A DNA stretch of 36,774 nt from Gemmatimonadales bacterium (GTDB lineage: Bacteria; Gemmatimonadota; Gemmatimonadetes; Longimicrobiales; Gaopeijiaceae). Below are positions 25,210 to 35,800 of the stretch, piece after piece. Within the stretch, counting starts at the first letter, position 1; each line of letters opens with the position of its first letter. The translations under genes and the position numbers were made by a program. Under the pieces are notes generated by a model, which saw only the letters and a program-made list of their open reading frames with translations, did not search any database and was not told where the DNA came from. The stretch covers positions 1 through 36,774 of the forward strand of contig REED01000143.1 in the NCBI GenBank assembly GCA_007695225.1. The letters run 5' to 3'.

Positions 25210-27753
25210 ATGTCGAGCCTGCACCCCTCCGGGACCGAGGGCCGTCGGGAAGCGGTCCGTACCACCCAGGGCGCCGATGGGCGTCCGGTGCGAAACGGCA
25301 TCGACTACCTGGAGGTGACGTCCCCCGACCAGCGTACCCTGGAGGTCACCTTCCTCCACCCCCTCCCTGGCGAGGGGGATGGGGTCCCCGGGGCGCCCCC
25401 GCTCACGCCGGCCCAGGTGGTGATCCAGGGTGGGGTCCGGGTGCGGGGAATCCAGGTCCTCTCGGTGGCCGCCTCGGGCCGGCGCCTCACCGTGGAAGTG
25501 GATCGGGCGGGGGATTTCTCCCCCTATACCCTTCGCCTGGTGGCCTCCCCCGCCTCTGAGACCGCTCCGGAGGGCTTCGACCTCCGGCTCTCCCAGGTGG
25601 CGTTCTCATTCAAGGCCGGGTGCCCCAGCGCCTTCGACTGCGCACCGGCGACGACCTGCCCCACCGAGGAGTTCCCCTCCCCGGACATCGACTACCTGGC
25701 CAAGGATTTCGGGAGCTTCCGCCGCCTCATGCTGGATCGCCTGGCGGTGACCACTCCGGACTGGCGGGAGCGGAGTCCGGCGGATCTGGGGGTGGTCCTG
25801 GTGGAGCTTCTTGCCTACGCCGCCGATCATCTCAGCTATCACCAGGATGCGGTGGCCACCGAGGCCTACCTGGGCACGGCCCGGAAGCGGACTTCGGTCC
25901 GGCGCCATGCCCGGCTCCTGGATTACCGGATGCACGACGGCGCGTCGGCCCGGGCCTGGGTGGCGCTCCAGGTGGACGCCGGAGCCGATGGGGTGGTGCT
26001 TCCTGGACCCCGCACAGTGGAGGAGGGCGCGGTGGAGGATCGGCCCGGGACCCTCTTCCTGACCCGGAGCGTGGCCCTTCCCACCGTACTGGACGAAGAC
26101 CAGGCGGACCAGGCCATCCGGGCCGGGGCCGAAACGTTCGAGGCCACCCACGATCTCATCCTCCGGTCGTCCGGCAACGAGATCCACTTTCACACCTGGG
26201 GAGAGGAGGACGCCTGCCTCCCAAGGGGCGCCACCTCCGCCTGGCTTCGGAATCCCGGAGACGGCCTGGCCGAACTGGCGCCGGGGCAGACGCTGGTCTT
26301 CGAGGAGGTCCGGGGTCCGGAGAGCGGGCGCCCCGAGGATGCCGATCCATCCCATCGCCACGCGGTGCGCCTCACGGGGGTGGAATTCACCGAGGACCCC
26401 CTCTTCCCGGAGGTGGAAGGGGATCCCCCGGAGGCCCAGCGCCTCCGGGTGGTCCGGATCCACTGGGGCGAGGCCGACGCCCTCCCCTTTCCCCTCTGCC
26501 TCAGATCGGTGCCGATCCCGGCCGATCCCACCACCTCCCGGCCGGTGAGCGTGGCCCGGGGGAATGTGGTCCTGGTGGAGCACGGCCTGACCCATCCTCC
26601 CACCCCCCTCTCCCCCGTGCCCCTCCGGGGCATCTTCCGCCCCGAGCTCCCGGAGGCTCCGGTGGCCATGGTGGGACCGGCCCCCGATCCAGGCGCTTCC
26701 GCCCGGCAGAGCGCCCGCGTCAGCCCCCGAGGGGCGCTCCCCGCCGTGCGTCTCCGGGAGGAGGGGGCCGAGGGGCACCTTGGGGGGCACCTTGGGGGGC
26801 ACCTTGGGGGGCGCCTCTGGCTCCCGGCTCCGGACCTCCTGGAGAGCGACGGGTTCGATCCGGCCTTCGTGGTGGAGATGGAGGAAGGGGGGCGGGCCGC
26901 CCTCCGGTTCGGGGACGGGGTGCATGGTCGGGCCCCCACCCCCGGCACCCGCTTCCACGCCACCTTTCGGGTGGGGGGAGGTCGGGGCGGGAATGTGGGG
27001 GGCGACGCCATCACCCACGTCCGGATTCCCGAGCCGGGGATCCTCTCCATCCGGAATCCCCTCCCGGCCCGGGGAGGGGAGGACCCCGAGCCGCTGGAAC
27101 GGGTGCGCATGGATGCGCCCCAGGCCTTCCGGCGGCAGGAGCGGGCGGTGACGGAGGAGGACTACGCCGAGATGGCGGAGCGCCACCCCGAGGTCCAGAA
27201 GGCAGCGGCCACCTTCCGCTGGACGGGGAGCTGGCACACGGCCTTCGTCACCGTGGATCGAAAGGGGGGGCGGCCGGTGGACGACGGGTTCCAGAGGGAG
27301 CTGGCGGCCTTTCTGGGGCGCCATGCCCTGGCCGGGCACGACGTGGTGGTCGACGCCCCACGCTTCGTCCCGCTGGACCTGGCCTTCACGGTCTGCGTGG
27401 CTCCCGGCTACCTCCGGGCCCAGGTCCGCGCCGCCCTCCTGGAGACCTTCGGCAGCAGGAATCTCCCTGGGGGCGGTCGGGGATTCTTCCATCCCGACGC
27501 CTTCTCCTTCGGGGATCCCGTCTTCGTGAGTCAGGTGGTGGCGGCGGCCCTGGGGGTTCCCGGCGTCCTCCAGGTGGACGGGGCGCCGGTTCCCGGGGGG
27601 CGTCATCGGTTCCAGCGATGGGGAGAGCCGGCCAGGGGGGAGTGGGAAGACGGCCGGATCCGGATGGGCCGCCTGGAGATCCCCCGGCTGGACAACGACC
27701 CTGCCCGGCCCGAGAACGGCCACCTGGAATTCTACATGGAGGGAGGAGCGTGA
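25210..27753 (+). CDS. Baseplate J/gp6-type wedge protein 1 (Afp11-like)
   Basis: An 847-aa large wedge protein of the putative baseplate assembly family. Residues about 145-250 carry FDCAPATTCPTEEFPSPDID, YLAKDFGSFRRLMLDRLA, DLGVVLVELLAYAADHLSYHQD and RTSVRRHARLLDYRMHDG, diagnostic for CIS gp6-like proteins. FGDGVHGRAPTPGTRF and the ITHVRIPEPG region follow, then VTEEDYAEMAERHPEVQKAAATF and C-terminal wedge domains. A Gly-His-Leu-Gly linker (near residues 521-533) is coded by a 12-bp tandem repeat. It overlaps the next gene by 4 nt (GTGA). Confidence 0.93.
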   Translation: MSSLHPSGTEGRREAVRTTQGADGRPVRNGIDYLEVTSPDQRTLEVTFLHPLPGEGDGVPGAPPLTPAQVVIQGGVRVRGIQVLSVAASGRRLTVEVDRAGDFSPYTLRLVASPASETAPEGFDLRLSQVAFSFKAGCPSAFDCAPATTCPTEEFPSPDIDYLAKDFGSFRRLMLDRLAVTTPDWRERSPADLGVVLVELLAYAADHLSYHQDAVATEAYLGTARKRTSVRRHARLLDYRMHDGASARAWVALQVDAGADGVVLPGPRTVEEGAVEDRPGTLFLTRSVALPTVLDEDQADQAIRAGAETFEATHDLILRSSGNEIHFHTWGEEDACLPRGATSAWLRNPGDGLAELAPGQTLVFEEVRGPESGRPEDADPSHRHAVRLTGVEFTEDPLFPEVEGDPPEAQRLRVVRIHWGEADALPFPLCLRSVPIPADPTTSRPVSVARGNVVLVEHGLTHPPTPLSPVPLRGIFRPELPEAPVAMVGPAPDPGASARQSARVSPRGALPAVRLREEGAEGHLGGHLGGHLGGRLWLPAPDLLESDGFDPAFVVEMEEGGRAALRFGDGVHGRAPTPGTRFHATFRVGGGRGGNVGGDAITHVRIPEPGILSIRNPLPARGGEDPEPLERVRMDAPQAFRRQERAVTEEDYAEMAERHPEVQKAAATFRWTGSWHTAFVTVDRKGGRPVDDGFQRELAAFLGRHALAGHDVVVDAPRFVPLDLAFTVCVAPGYLRAQVRAALLETFGSRNLPGGGRGFFHPDAFSFGDPVFVSQVVAAALGVPGVLQVDGAPVPGGRHRFQRWGEPARGEWEDGRIRMGRLEIPRLDNDPARPENGHLEFYMEGGA
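26772..26807 (+). repeat. 12-bp tandem repeat inside wedge gene
   Basis: Three perfect copies of ggggcaccttgg, followed by a degenerate fourth. It encodes GHLG units in a linker of the wedge protein, again in multiples of three bases. Confidence 0.88.
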
Positions 27754-30689
27754 GCCACGTTCCCGACGGTCCCGACGGCCCCTTCCCCCTCAACGATCCC
27801 GGGGTGGATGGATCCCCGGCTGCGGCGATGTGCGGCTGCTGCGAGGGACCGGTCCACCTGCCAGGTACGGAGAACCGTCCGGGGCTTCCCGCGCTCCGGT
27901 ATCGGATCGCCACCCATTCCGGCTTTCTCCAGCGGATGCTGGCCCGCCTCCCAACCCTGACCATCCCCTCCGGGACCCACGAGGGGATCCGCCCCCTGAC
28001 GGCCCTCACCACCCGGGCCCGGGAAGATGCCGCCATCGCCCTCCTGGACGCCTGGGCCGTGGTGGGCGACGTCCTGACCTTCTACCAGGAGCGGATCGCC
28101 AACGAGGGCTTCCTCCGGCCCGCCACCGAGCGCCGCTCCGTGCTGGAGCTGGCGCGGACCATCGGATACGAGCTCTCTCCGGGAGTGGCGGCCACCACCT
28201 GGCTCGCCTTCGAGGTGGAGACCCCTGTGGGCGCCGCCTCCCAGGCAGTCCCTCCGGAGCAGCGGAGCCTCCAACAGGGGATGGGGAGCCAGGGACCCGC
28301 ACGGGCGGTAGTGCCGGCCGGTACCCGGGTCCAGAGCATACCTGGCCCGGGGGAGCGCCCCCAGAGCTTCGAGACCGCGGAGGCGTTGGAGGCCCGGCCG
28401 GAGTGGAATGCCCTCCGCCCCCGACTCACCCGGCCCCAACCCCTGGACCCCACGAGTCGGACGGTCTGGGTGGAGGGGACCGTCAACGACCTGGCGCCAG
28501 GCGGATGGGTGGTCTTCCTGGCTCCGGGGGCGCCTGACGGGGCATCCGGCGGGGCGTCCGGAGGGGCGGCGGGCGACCTCAGCCCCGTTCCCCGACAGGT
28601 GGTCGCCGTGACCCCCGAAGAGGGGGAGGGGCGGACCCGGCTGGAGCTGGCCGCCGAGGGGAGCCCTGGCGCCTACGCCCCGCCGGCGGCCACGGGCCTC
28701 ACCTACCAGACGGCGACGCTGGCTCCGTGGCCCCTGACCGGAGTCTCGGCGGATGCCCTCGTCATGCAGGGCAACTGGAAACAAAAGGATCTTTCTGTAT
28801 TCATGCAGATGCAGGGGTGGGACCCCAGGCACCTCAAGGCCTTCAGCGGTGCACGGCGACGAGCGTCCTACCCCTCGCCTCCCCCGTCCTTCGAACTGGA
28901 CGCCCCGGAGCCCGGGCTCCACGCCTTCACCCTCCGCGTGGCCCCCTTCGGCCACAACGCCCCTCGCTATCTCTCCCTCCCCCAGGAGCAGCGAGGATCG
29001 GACAAGCTCTATCCCCGGGACTGGGACGCCTCCCCTCCCTCCATCGCCGAGGACTCCAGGGGGGACGCGCACCGGACGTCGGAGGCCATGGGCCACCCCC
29101 ACTTCCTCCTCGAGCGGGAGGTTTCCGGGGTGCTTCCGGCGGGATGGGTGCTCCTGGAATCCGGGTCGAACCGGAGGGTCCTCCGGGTGGCCGCCGTTCG
29201 GGAGGCGTCGGTGGCGGACTTCGCCCTCAGCGGCCGAGCCACGGGGGTGGTGGTCCAGGAGGCCGACGGGAGCGAGGTGACGCCGGAGGCGCTGGCGTCC
29301 TTCGGGATGCGGACGACGGCGGTCCGGGCCGGAAGCCGGCCCCTGGCCCTGGCTCCCCTTCCCATTGAAGAGCCCTTGGGGACGGACACCCACGAGGCAG
29401 CGCAGCTCACCGTGGACGGACTGGTCCTGGAGCTGGAGCCCGGCCGTGCCCTGGCCCTCACCGGAGAGCGGGCCGATCTCCCCGGCGTCATGGCCAGCGA
29501 GGTGGCCATCCTGGAGGAGGCCATCCACGCCGAGGGCTTCACCACGCTCCTCTTCCGGGATGCCCTCCGACACACCTACCTGCGGCGGACCGTGACCCTC
29601 AACGCCAACGTGGTGGAGGCCACCCACGGGGAGACCGTGACGGAACTCCTGGGGAGCGGGGATGGCTCCGTCCCCCATCAGCGCTTCACCCTGAAGAAGC
29701 CGCCCCTCACCCATGTGCCTGCCGCGGATCCCTCGGGGGTCCGAAGCACGCTGGAGCTCCGGGTGAACGACCTTCTGTGGGAGGGCGTCCCCTCACTCTA
29801 CGGCCGGTCGGACGAGGCCCATGTCTACACCCTCCGCCTCGATGACGAAGGGCAGCCCCACATCCTCTTCGGAGACGGTCGGCAGGGCGCCCGGCTTCCC
29901 ACGGGTTCGGACAACGTAGTAGCCCGATACCGCACGGGGGTGGGGCTGGAAGGGGAAGTGGAGGCGGGGGCCCTCACCGTCCTCCAGGGAAGGCCCCTGG
30001 GGGTCCGGGGCGTCATCAATCCCGTCCCCGCCACCGGAGGCGCCGATCCCGATTCCCGGGATGAGGCCCGGGAGGTGGCGCCCCTCACGGTCCGGACCAT
30101 GGGCCGAATCGTGTCCCTGCGGGATCATGCCGACTTCGCCCGGGGCTTTGCCGGTGTGGGGAAGGCCGAGGCTCGGGCTCTCTGGAATGGGAGGGGCCGG
30201 ATCGTGGGCGTCACGGTGGGCTCCGCCGCCGGGGAGCCCATCCCCGAGGAGAGCGCCCTCTTCCGGGAGCTGGAAGCGGCCATGGCCCGGGTCCGGGCCG
30301 GGTTCGAGCCCTTCCGCCTGGCCTCCTTCCAGCCCCTCTACTTCCAGGTGGGGGCTGCAGTGAAGGTCGCCCCCGCCCATGACCCGGATAAGGTCCTGCC
30401 CCAGGCGGAGGACGCGCTCCTGGAGCGCTTCTCCTACACCAGCCGGGACTTCGGGGCGCCGGTGAGCGCCTCGGAGGTCATGGCGGTCCTCCAGGGCGTG
30501 GAGGGGGTGGGGGCCGTGCGCCTGGACACCCTCCGTCTCGTCACGGACTCCGGGGCTCCCGATCCATCCGGGACCCCCGCCCCGGTTCTTACTGCCCGCC
30601 CTGCCGAGTGGGATGGGGAGGGCGTCACCCGGGCCCATCTCCTCCTGGCCCACCCCGCCGCCATCGAACTCCGGGAGATGACCCCGTGA
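27750..30689 (+). CDS. Baseplate J/gp6-type wedge protein 2 (Afp12-like)
   Basis: A 979-aa second large wedge protein. The start is GTG at 27750 with GGAGG upstream and a GTGA overlap; an ATG at 27829 (MCGCCEG) is the alternative. Family segments include LTALTTRAREDAAIALLDAW, VVGDVLTFYQERIANEGFLR, RRSVLELARTIGYELSPGVA, then LRVNDLLWEGVPSLYGR, ILFGDGRQGARLPTGSDNVV, ITPVP-like NPVPATGGADPDS and VRTMGRIVSLRDHADFARGF. A CGCC cluster lies at residues 28-31. The middle (about 210-500) holds Gly/Ala-rich insertions. Together with the 25210 gene it should form the heterodimeric wedge around the hub. Confidence 0.92.
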   Translation: MSHVPDGPDGPFPLNDPGVDGSPAAAMCGCCEGPVHLPGTENRPGLPALRYRIATHSGFLQRMLARLPTLTIPSGTHEGIRPLTALTTRAREDAAIALLDAWAVVGDVLTFYQERIANEGFLRPATERRSVLELARTIGYELSPGVAATTWLAFEVETPVGAASQAVPPEQRSLQQGMGSQGPARAVVPAGTRVQSIPGPGERPQSFETAEALEARPEWNALRPRLTRPQPLDPTSRTVWVEGTVNDLAPGGWVVFLAPGAPDGASGGASGGAAGDLSPVPRQVVAVTPEEGEGRTRLELAAEGSPGAYAPPAATGLTYQTATLAPWPLTGVSADALVMQGNWKQKDLSVFMQMQGWDPRHLKAFSGARRRASYPSPPPSFELDAPEPGLHAFTLRVAPFGHNAPRYLSLPQEQRGSDKLYPRDWDASPPSIAEDSRGDAHRTSEAMGHPHFLLEREVSGVLPAGWVLLESGSNRRVLRVAAVREASVADFALSGRATGVVVQEADGSEVTPEALASFGMRTTAVRAGSRPLALAPLPIEEPLGTDTHEAAQLTVDGLVLELEPGRALALTGERADLPGVMASEVAILEEAIHAEGFTTLLFRDALRHTYLRRTVTLNANVVEATHGETVTELLGSGDGSVPHQRFTLKKPPLTHVPAADPSGVRSTLELRVNDLLWEGVPSLYGRSDEAHVYTLRLDDEGQPHILFGDGRQGARLPTGSDNVVARYRTGVGLEGEVEAGALTVLQGRPLGVRGVINPVPATGGADPDSRDEAREVAPLTVRTMGRIVSLRDHADFARGFAGVGKAEARALWNGRGRIVGVTVGSAAGEPIPEESALFRELEAAMARVRAGFEPFRLASFQPLYFQVGAAVKVAPAHDPDKVLPQAEDALLERFSYTSRDFGAPVSASEVMAVLQGVEGVGAVRLDTLRLVTDSGAPDPSGTPAPVLTARPAEWDGEGVTRAHLLLAHPAAIELREMTP

Positions 30690-32851
30690 TGGACCGCGCC
30701 GAACGGCTCTATGCGCTGCTCCCCGCCGTATACCGGATCCGGGACGAAGAGGAGGGGAGTCCGCTCCGGGCCCTCCTGGCGGTGATGGAGGAGGAGCACC
30801 TCCGGATCGAAGGCGACATCCAGGCCCTCTACGACGGCTGGTTCGTGGAGACGGCGCCGGAGTGGGTCCTCCCCTACATCGGGGACCTGGTGGGGAACCG
30901 GCTCCTGGCGGAGGTGACCCACAGCCGTCGCACCGACGTGGCCCGTACCCTGGGCTACCGGCGCCGGAAGGGAACCCTCCCCATGCTGGAGGCCCTGGCC
31001 CGGGACGTCACCGGATGGGGCGCCCGGGCGGTGGCCTTCATGGAGCTGCTGGGGTGGAGCCAGAACCTGAATCATCCCCGGCCCCTCGCCCCTTCCATCC
31101 CGGTGGAGTCGGTGGGCACGGTCCACATCCGGAATCGGGACCTCCTGGACCGGTTGGGTGGAGCCTGGGACGGAACCGCCCACACGGTGGATGTCCGAAC
31201 CGCCCCCGGGGGAGCCTGGCGTCCGGGGAGCCGGAGCCTGGAGAGCCGGAGCCGGGCCCGCCCCCAGGAGGGATGGTACGGGCCCCGGAAGGTGGGGTTC
31301 TTCCTCTGGCGCCTGGGTGCCTTCCCCCTGGAGGCCATGCCGGCCCGCCGGGCCGATCCCCCCAACCAGCACGGGTGGCACTTCAGTCCGCTGGGGGCTC
31401 CGGTCCCCCTCTTCGTCCGGCCTCGCCCGGATCGGGACCCGACCCAGCGAGCCGAGGAGATCCACCTTCCCGCCCCCATCCGGCCGTTGGCCTTCCATGG
31501 GGACGTGGAGGAGCACCGGGCCCGGGTCCTCCCCCTCCCGCCGGAGGAGCGTCCCCTCTCGTCTCGCTGGTACGGTCCGGGACGTTCCTTCCAGATGCGG
31601 GTGGACGGGGTGCCGGTGCCCCCCCATCGCCTCCTCTGCAAGGATCTGGGGGGGTGGGCCCGTCCCCCTGCGGGGCGAATCGCCGTGGATGTGGACCGGG
31701 GCCGCTTCACCTTCGCCGAGGGCGAAGAGCCCGAAGAGGTGCAGGTGGACTTCGCCTATGGCTTCAGCGCCGGGATGGGCGGAGGCCCCTACGATCGACG
31801 GGCCACCCTGGTGCCGCCGGGGTCCACGGCCTGGTTCCAGTCGGTGGCCAAGGGCTCGGAGGTGGAGACCCTCCAGCAGGCCCTGGAGGTCTGGGAGGAA
31901 CGGGGCCGTCCCCACGGACTGATCCAGATCGACGACAGCGGGATCTACGGAGGGAATGTGGAGGTGGACCTCCCTCCCGGGGGCAGCCTGGTGATCCAGG
32001 CGGCCCAGGGGCGGATGCCCAGCGTCCGCTTGGTAGGGGACTTCCGGGTGGCGGCACCGGAGGCAGGGGCGCGCCTGGTGCTCAACGGCCTCCTGGTGGA
32101 GGGCGCCCTGTCCCTGGGTGGCAACCCGACCCTGGAGCTGGTCCACTGCACCCTGGTCCCGGGCCGGATGCTCACCGACGACGGCGCCCCCTGGTTCGTG
32201 GACCGGGACTCCCTGGTGGTCCCCGACGAGGGGGACCCCACCCCCCAGGTCACCATCAGCTCCAGCATCGTGGGGCCCATCCGCCTTCCCGCCACCGCCC
32301 GGGAGCTGGTGATCCGGGACAGCATCGTCCAGGCGTTCCCGGTAGGTGGGGTACCCCGCCCGGCCATCGCAGCAACGGACGCCGGGGACGAGCCCGGGCC
32401 GGCCACGATCCTGGAGCGGAGCACCATCCTGGCCTCGGTCCACGTCCGGGAGCTGACCCTGGCCAGCCAGGTGATCTTCACCGAGCCGGTGGTAACGGAG
32501 CGCACCCAGGCCGGATGCGTCCGCTTCAGCTATCTCCCGCCGGGCTCCCGCACCCCCCGGCGCTTCCACTGCCAGCCGGATCGGGCCCTGGAGGGGATCG
32601 GGGACCCGGCGGAGGCGGAGAGGATCCGGGCCCGCCTGGTTCCCACCTTCACCTCGCTCCGCTACAGCCACCCCGGCTACGCCCAGCTCCGCCACGATGC
32701 CGCCCTGGAGATCCGTACCGGAGGGGAAGATGGGGCCGAGATGGGCGCATTCCGGGAACTCATGCAGCCCCAGCGCGAAGCCAACCTGCGGACCCGCCTC
32801 GAGGAATACCTCCCGTTCGGCCTCGAAGCGGCCCTGATCTACGTCACATGA
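30689..32851 (+). CDS. Tail protein I fused to a predicted beta-helix domain
   Basis: A 720-aa protein; ATG at 30689 (or the adjacent GTG at 30686, which makes a GTGA overlap). Residues 1-110 match phage tail protein I / CIS wedge-tip proteins (AERLYALLPAVYRIRDEEEG, LLAVMEEEHLRIEGDIQALYD, PEWVLPYIGDLVGNRLLA, RRKGTLPMLEALARDVTGW). Residues about 410-620 show short repeating beta units (GLIQIDDSGIYGGNVEVDL, GARLVLNGLLVEGALSLGGN, ITISSSIVGPI-like, ELVIRDSIVQAF, TILERSTILASVHVRELTL), suggesting a right-handed parallel beta-helix. This could give the particle a peripheral spike or receptor-facing domain. It follows the second wedge protein directly. Confidence 0.88.
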   Translation: MDRAERLYALLPAVYRIRDEEEGSPLRALLAVMEEEHLRIEGDIQALYDGWFVETAPEWVLPYIGDLVGNRLLAEVTHSRRTDVARTLGYRRRKGTLPMLEALARDVTGWGARAVAFMELLGWSQNLNHPRPLAPSIPVESVGTVHIRNRDLLDRLGGAWDGTAHTVDVRTAPGGAWRPGSRSLESRSRARPQEGWYGPRKVGFFLWRLGAFPLEAMPARRADPPNQHGWHFSPLGAPVPLFVRPRPDRDPTQRAEEIHLPAPIRPLAFHGDVEEHRARVLPLPPEERPLSSRWYGPGRSFQMRVDGVPVPPHRLLCKDLGGWARPPAGRIAVDVDRGRFTFAEGEEPEEVQVDFAYGFSAGMGGGPYDRRATLVPPGSTAWFQSVAKGSEVETLQQALEVWEERGRPHGLIQIDDSGIYGGNVEVDLPPGGSLVIQAAQGRMPSVRLVGDFRVAAPEAGARLVLNGLLVEGALSLGGNPTLELVHCTLVPGRMLTDDGAPWFVDRDSLVVPDEGDPTPQVTISSSIVGPIRLPATARELVIRDSIVQAFPVGGVPRPAIAATDAGDEPGPATILERSTILASVHVRELTLASQVIFTEPVVTERTQAGCVRFSYLPPGSRTPRRFHCQPDRALEGIGDPAEAERIRARLVPTFTSLRYSHPGYAQLRHDAALEIRTGGEDGAEMGAFRELMQPQREANLRTRLEEYLPFGLEAALIYVT

Positions 32852-32864
32852 CCGGAGCACACCC

Positions 32865-35800
32865 ATGAAAGGCGATTTCACGCGCCTCACCCACGACCCC
32901 CTGAAGGGGTACAGCGCCGTTCTGAAGCAACAGGGGCGGCTGGACCTGGACGCCGACTGGAACGAGCAGGTGGCCATCCAGGATCATCGTCTCTGGAGCC
33001 TCATCCGGGACGTGGTGGGGAGCTCCGGCGCACCCCATGCCGGAGGCGGCTTCCAGGTGGGCGTCACAGGGGACGGATCCGACCTCACCCTCGCCCCGGG
33101 CCGCATCTGGGTGGATGGGATTCTCTGCGAACTGGCCGAGGAGGCGACCTACTCCCAGCAGCCCCACCTTCCCATCCCCCCGCCCCTCCTCGGAGGGGAT
33201 GGAGACGGGGACGAGGACGTGGAGGGGCGCCGGGACCTGGTCTACCTGGACGTCTGGGAGCGCCACGTCTCGGCGGTGGAGGATCCGGCCCTCCTGGATC
33301 CGGCGCTGAACGGGCTGGACACCACCACCCGGGTGCAGACGGTCTTCCAGGTGCGGGTCCTGAAGGACGTGGGGGATGCGGGGTGCGACGGCGGTCCGGC
33401 CTTTCCCCCCCCGGCCGGCGCCGGGCGACTTTCCACGGGAGGGGTGGCGGTCCCGGATCCCGAGGACCCCTGCGGCGTGGTGGCCACGGGGGGATACCGG
33501 GGGGTGGAGAACCGCCTGTACCGCGTGGAGATCCACGACCCTGGCGGGGTGGGGGAGGCCACCTGGAAGTGGTCCCGGGACAACGGCTCCGTCCTCTTTC
33601 CGGTGGAGGAGTTCCCGGTGGCTCCGGCGAACCGCGTTCGCCTCCAGAGCCTGGGGCGGGACCCCACGGTGACCCTCCGCCAGGACGACTGGGTGGAGGT
33701 CCTGGACGACGCGTCGGAGCTGGGGTTGGAGCCCGGGTTCATGGCCCGGGTCCAGGAGGTGAATCCGGCCACCCAGGTCCTGACCCTGGATCGGGACCTG
33801 CCGGACGGCCGGTTCCAGGTGGCCCGGAATGCCCGGGTCCGAAGGTGGGATCAGGGGCAGGAGGTGGCGGGGGATGCCGGCGTCCGGCCGACGGCCGCCG
33901 GTCCCCTGGAGTTGGAGGACGGGGTCCAGGTCCGCTTCGGGGGCCATGACTTCCGGAGCGGGGACTACTGGGTCTTTGCCGCCCGCACCTCCGGGGGCAC
34001 GGTGGAGGTCCTGGAGGAGGCGCCCCCCCGGGGAGTCCGGCATCGCTATGCCCCCCTGGCCCGGATTCGATGGGAGGACACGGGAGACGGGACCCTGGGG
34101 GCCACCATCCTGGAGGACTGCCGCCCCGGGTTCCCCCCCCTCACCGGCATCGGAGCCGACGATGTGGGCTATGACAACACCCACTGCGACCTCCCCGGCG
34201 CCACCACGGTGCAGGAGGCCCTGGACCGGCTCTGCCGGTCCCGGGACCTGCGGTTCCACAACCGCCACCTCCACGGGTGGGGGATCGTCTGCGGCCTGAA
34301 GGTGGTGTGCGGTCCCGGAAGCGAGGACCGTCGGCGCCGAGTGACGGTTCGCACCGGGTACGCCATCGACCCCATGGGGAACGACCTCCTGGTGGAGGAG
34401 GAGATCGGGGTCGATCTCCTGGGCCGGATCGGGGAACTGGACGAGGCCAATCCCAACGCCCCCATCCTGGATGAGAACGGGGACGGAGAGGTCTGCCTCG
34501 TGCTGGAGCGGAATGGAAACGGGCCGGCGGTCCGGGTGGAGCCCCTGGGGACCCCCTCCACCTTCTGGCAGCGGGTGCTGGCGGGAACCATGCTGAAGGA
34601 CTTCTACGACCGCTGCATCCGGCGGGTGCTGGAGTTCGTCCGGGGTGAGTTCACCGCGGACCCGGACGAGGAGGAGGGGACCGGGGGCGAGGGGGAGGCG
34701 ATGCCGGTGGGCCCGACCCAGCGACGCCTCACCACCTTCATGAACCTCCTGTTCCAGTTCGTGAACCCGGCCAATGGCCGCTACGTCTATCTCTCGTCCC
34801 GGGAGGACACCATCCTCCGGGATTTCTACGAGCGGCTCCGCGCCCTCCTCCGGAGCGAGACCTTCTGCGCCATGTTCGAGGGGGCCCGTCCCTTCCCCGA
34901 CTACCCCTTCCCCCAGGCCGACGCCAATACCGTGTTCGGAAAGGGCTTCCACACCCGGCTCCGGGTGGACCCCACCGGGGCCCGGGGCTACACCGTGGGC
35001 GCCGGCTCCACCCTCCACGTCTACGACCTGGAGCAGGAGGAGATGGTATCCGAGGTGGAGTTTCCAGGAGGCTCCGGAGTGCAGGTCCGGGACGTGGCCT
35101 TCTCCGCCGATGGACGGAGGATCTACGGGATCGGGACTCTGGGGGACGACACCCTCTTCGCGGTGGCCACTGTGGACGGGGACGGCCTCCGCTTCCGTCC
35201 CGCCTCCATCCTCTGCGGAGTGGAGCTGGTGACGTTGGCCACGGCCCCGAACCGGAGCCAGGTGTACGCCATCGGCCTGGGGACGGGGCTCTATGAGCTG
35301 AACCCCGACGCCATCCCGGAGCAGGTCCAGCCCATGTTCCCCTTCAACGCCGTGGGGCACCTGGAGATCCCCACGGCGGGCGCGGCCTTCGCCACCGCCG
35401 GAGCCTCGGAGTTGGACGGAGGCGCCCAGGGGGGGAGCACCGGGGTCTACGACCGGGTCTTCCGCCTTCCCCTGGCAGGCGGGGAACCGGTGGGCTACCG
35501 GCTGCAGGACCCCCAGGGCGGTCCTCCTCTCCAGGGACGGGATGGGCTGGCGGTGCGGTTCTCGCCCCAGGGGCGAGAGAACCACCTCTATGTGGTGGCA
35601 GAAGCGGGGGAGGAGAAGCGGATCCTGGTCTTCGACGCAGGGCACGCCGGTCCCCAGCCCCGGGCGCTAGCCTCCATCCCCGTGGAGAACACCGGGATTC
35701 GGATGGCGACCCTGCCGGAAACGGTGGTGGTCTCCTTTGCGGACAGCTACCGCCTGGGCCTCCTGGATCCCCGGAGCCACGCCATGGTGACCCTCCCCGG

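Noticed and set aside
25620..27749. Stop-free plus-strand frame running for about 710 codons inside the first wedge gene and joining the second wedge gene in frame
   Set aside because: Composition is Gly/Pro/Arg-rich shadow sequence, while the overlapping frame has clear gp6-family motifs. The real start is the GTG at 27750, behind GGAGG.
32844..35645. Minus-strand frame of 933 codons opposite the DUF6519 gene
   Set aside because: Shadow of a GC-rich gene: repetitive His/Pro/Gly/Val content, no ribosome site, no family motifs, and the plus-strand frame is clearly coding.
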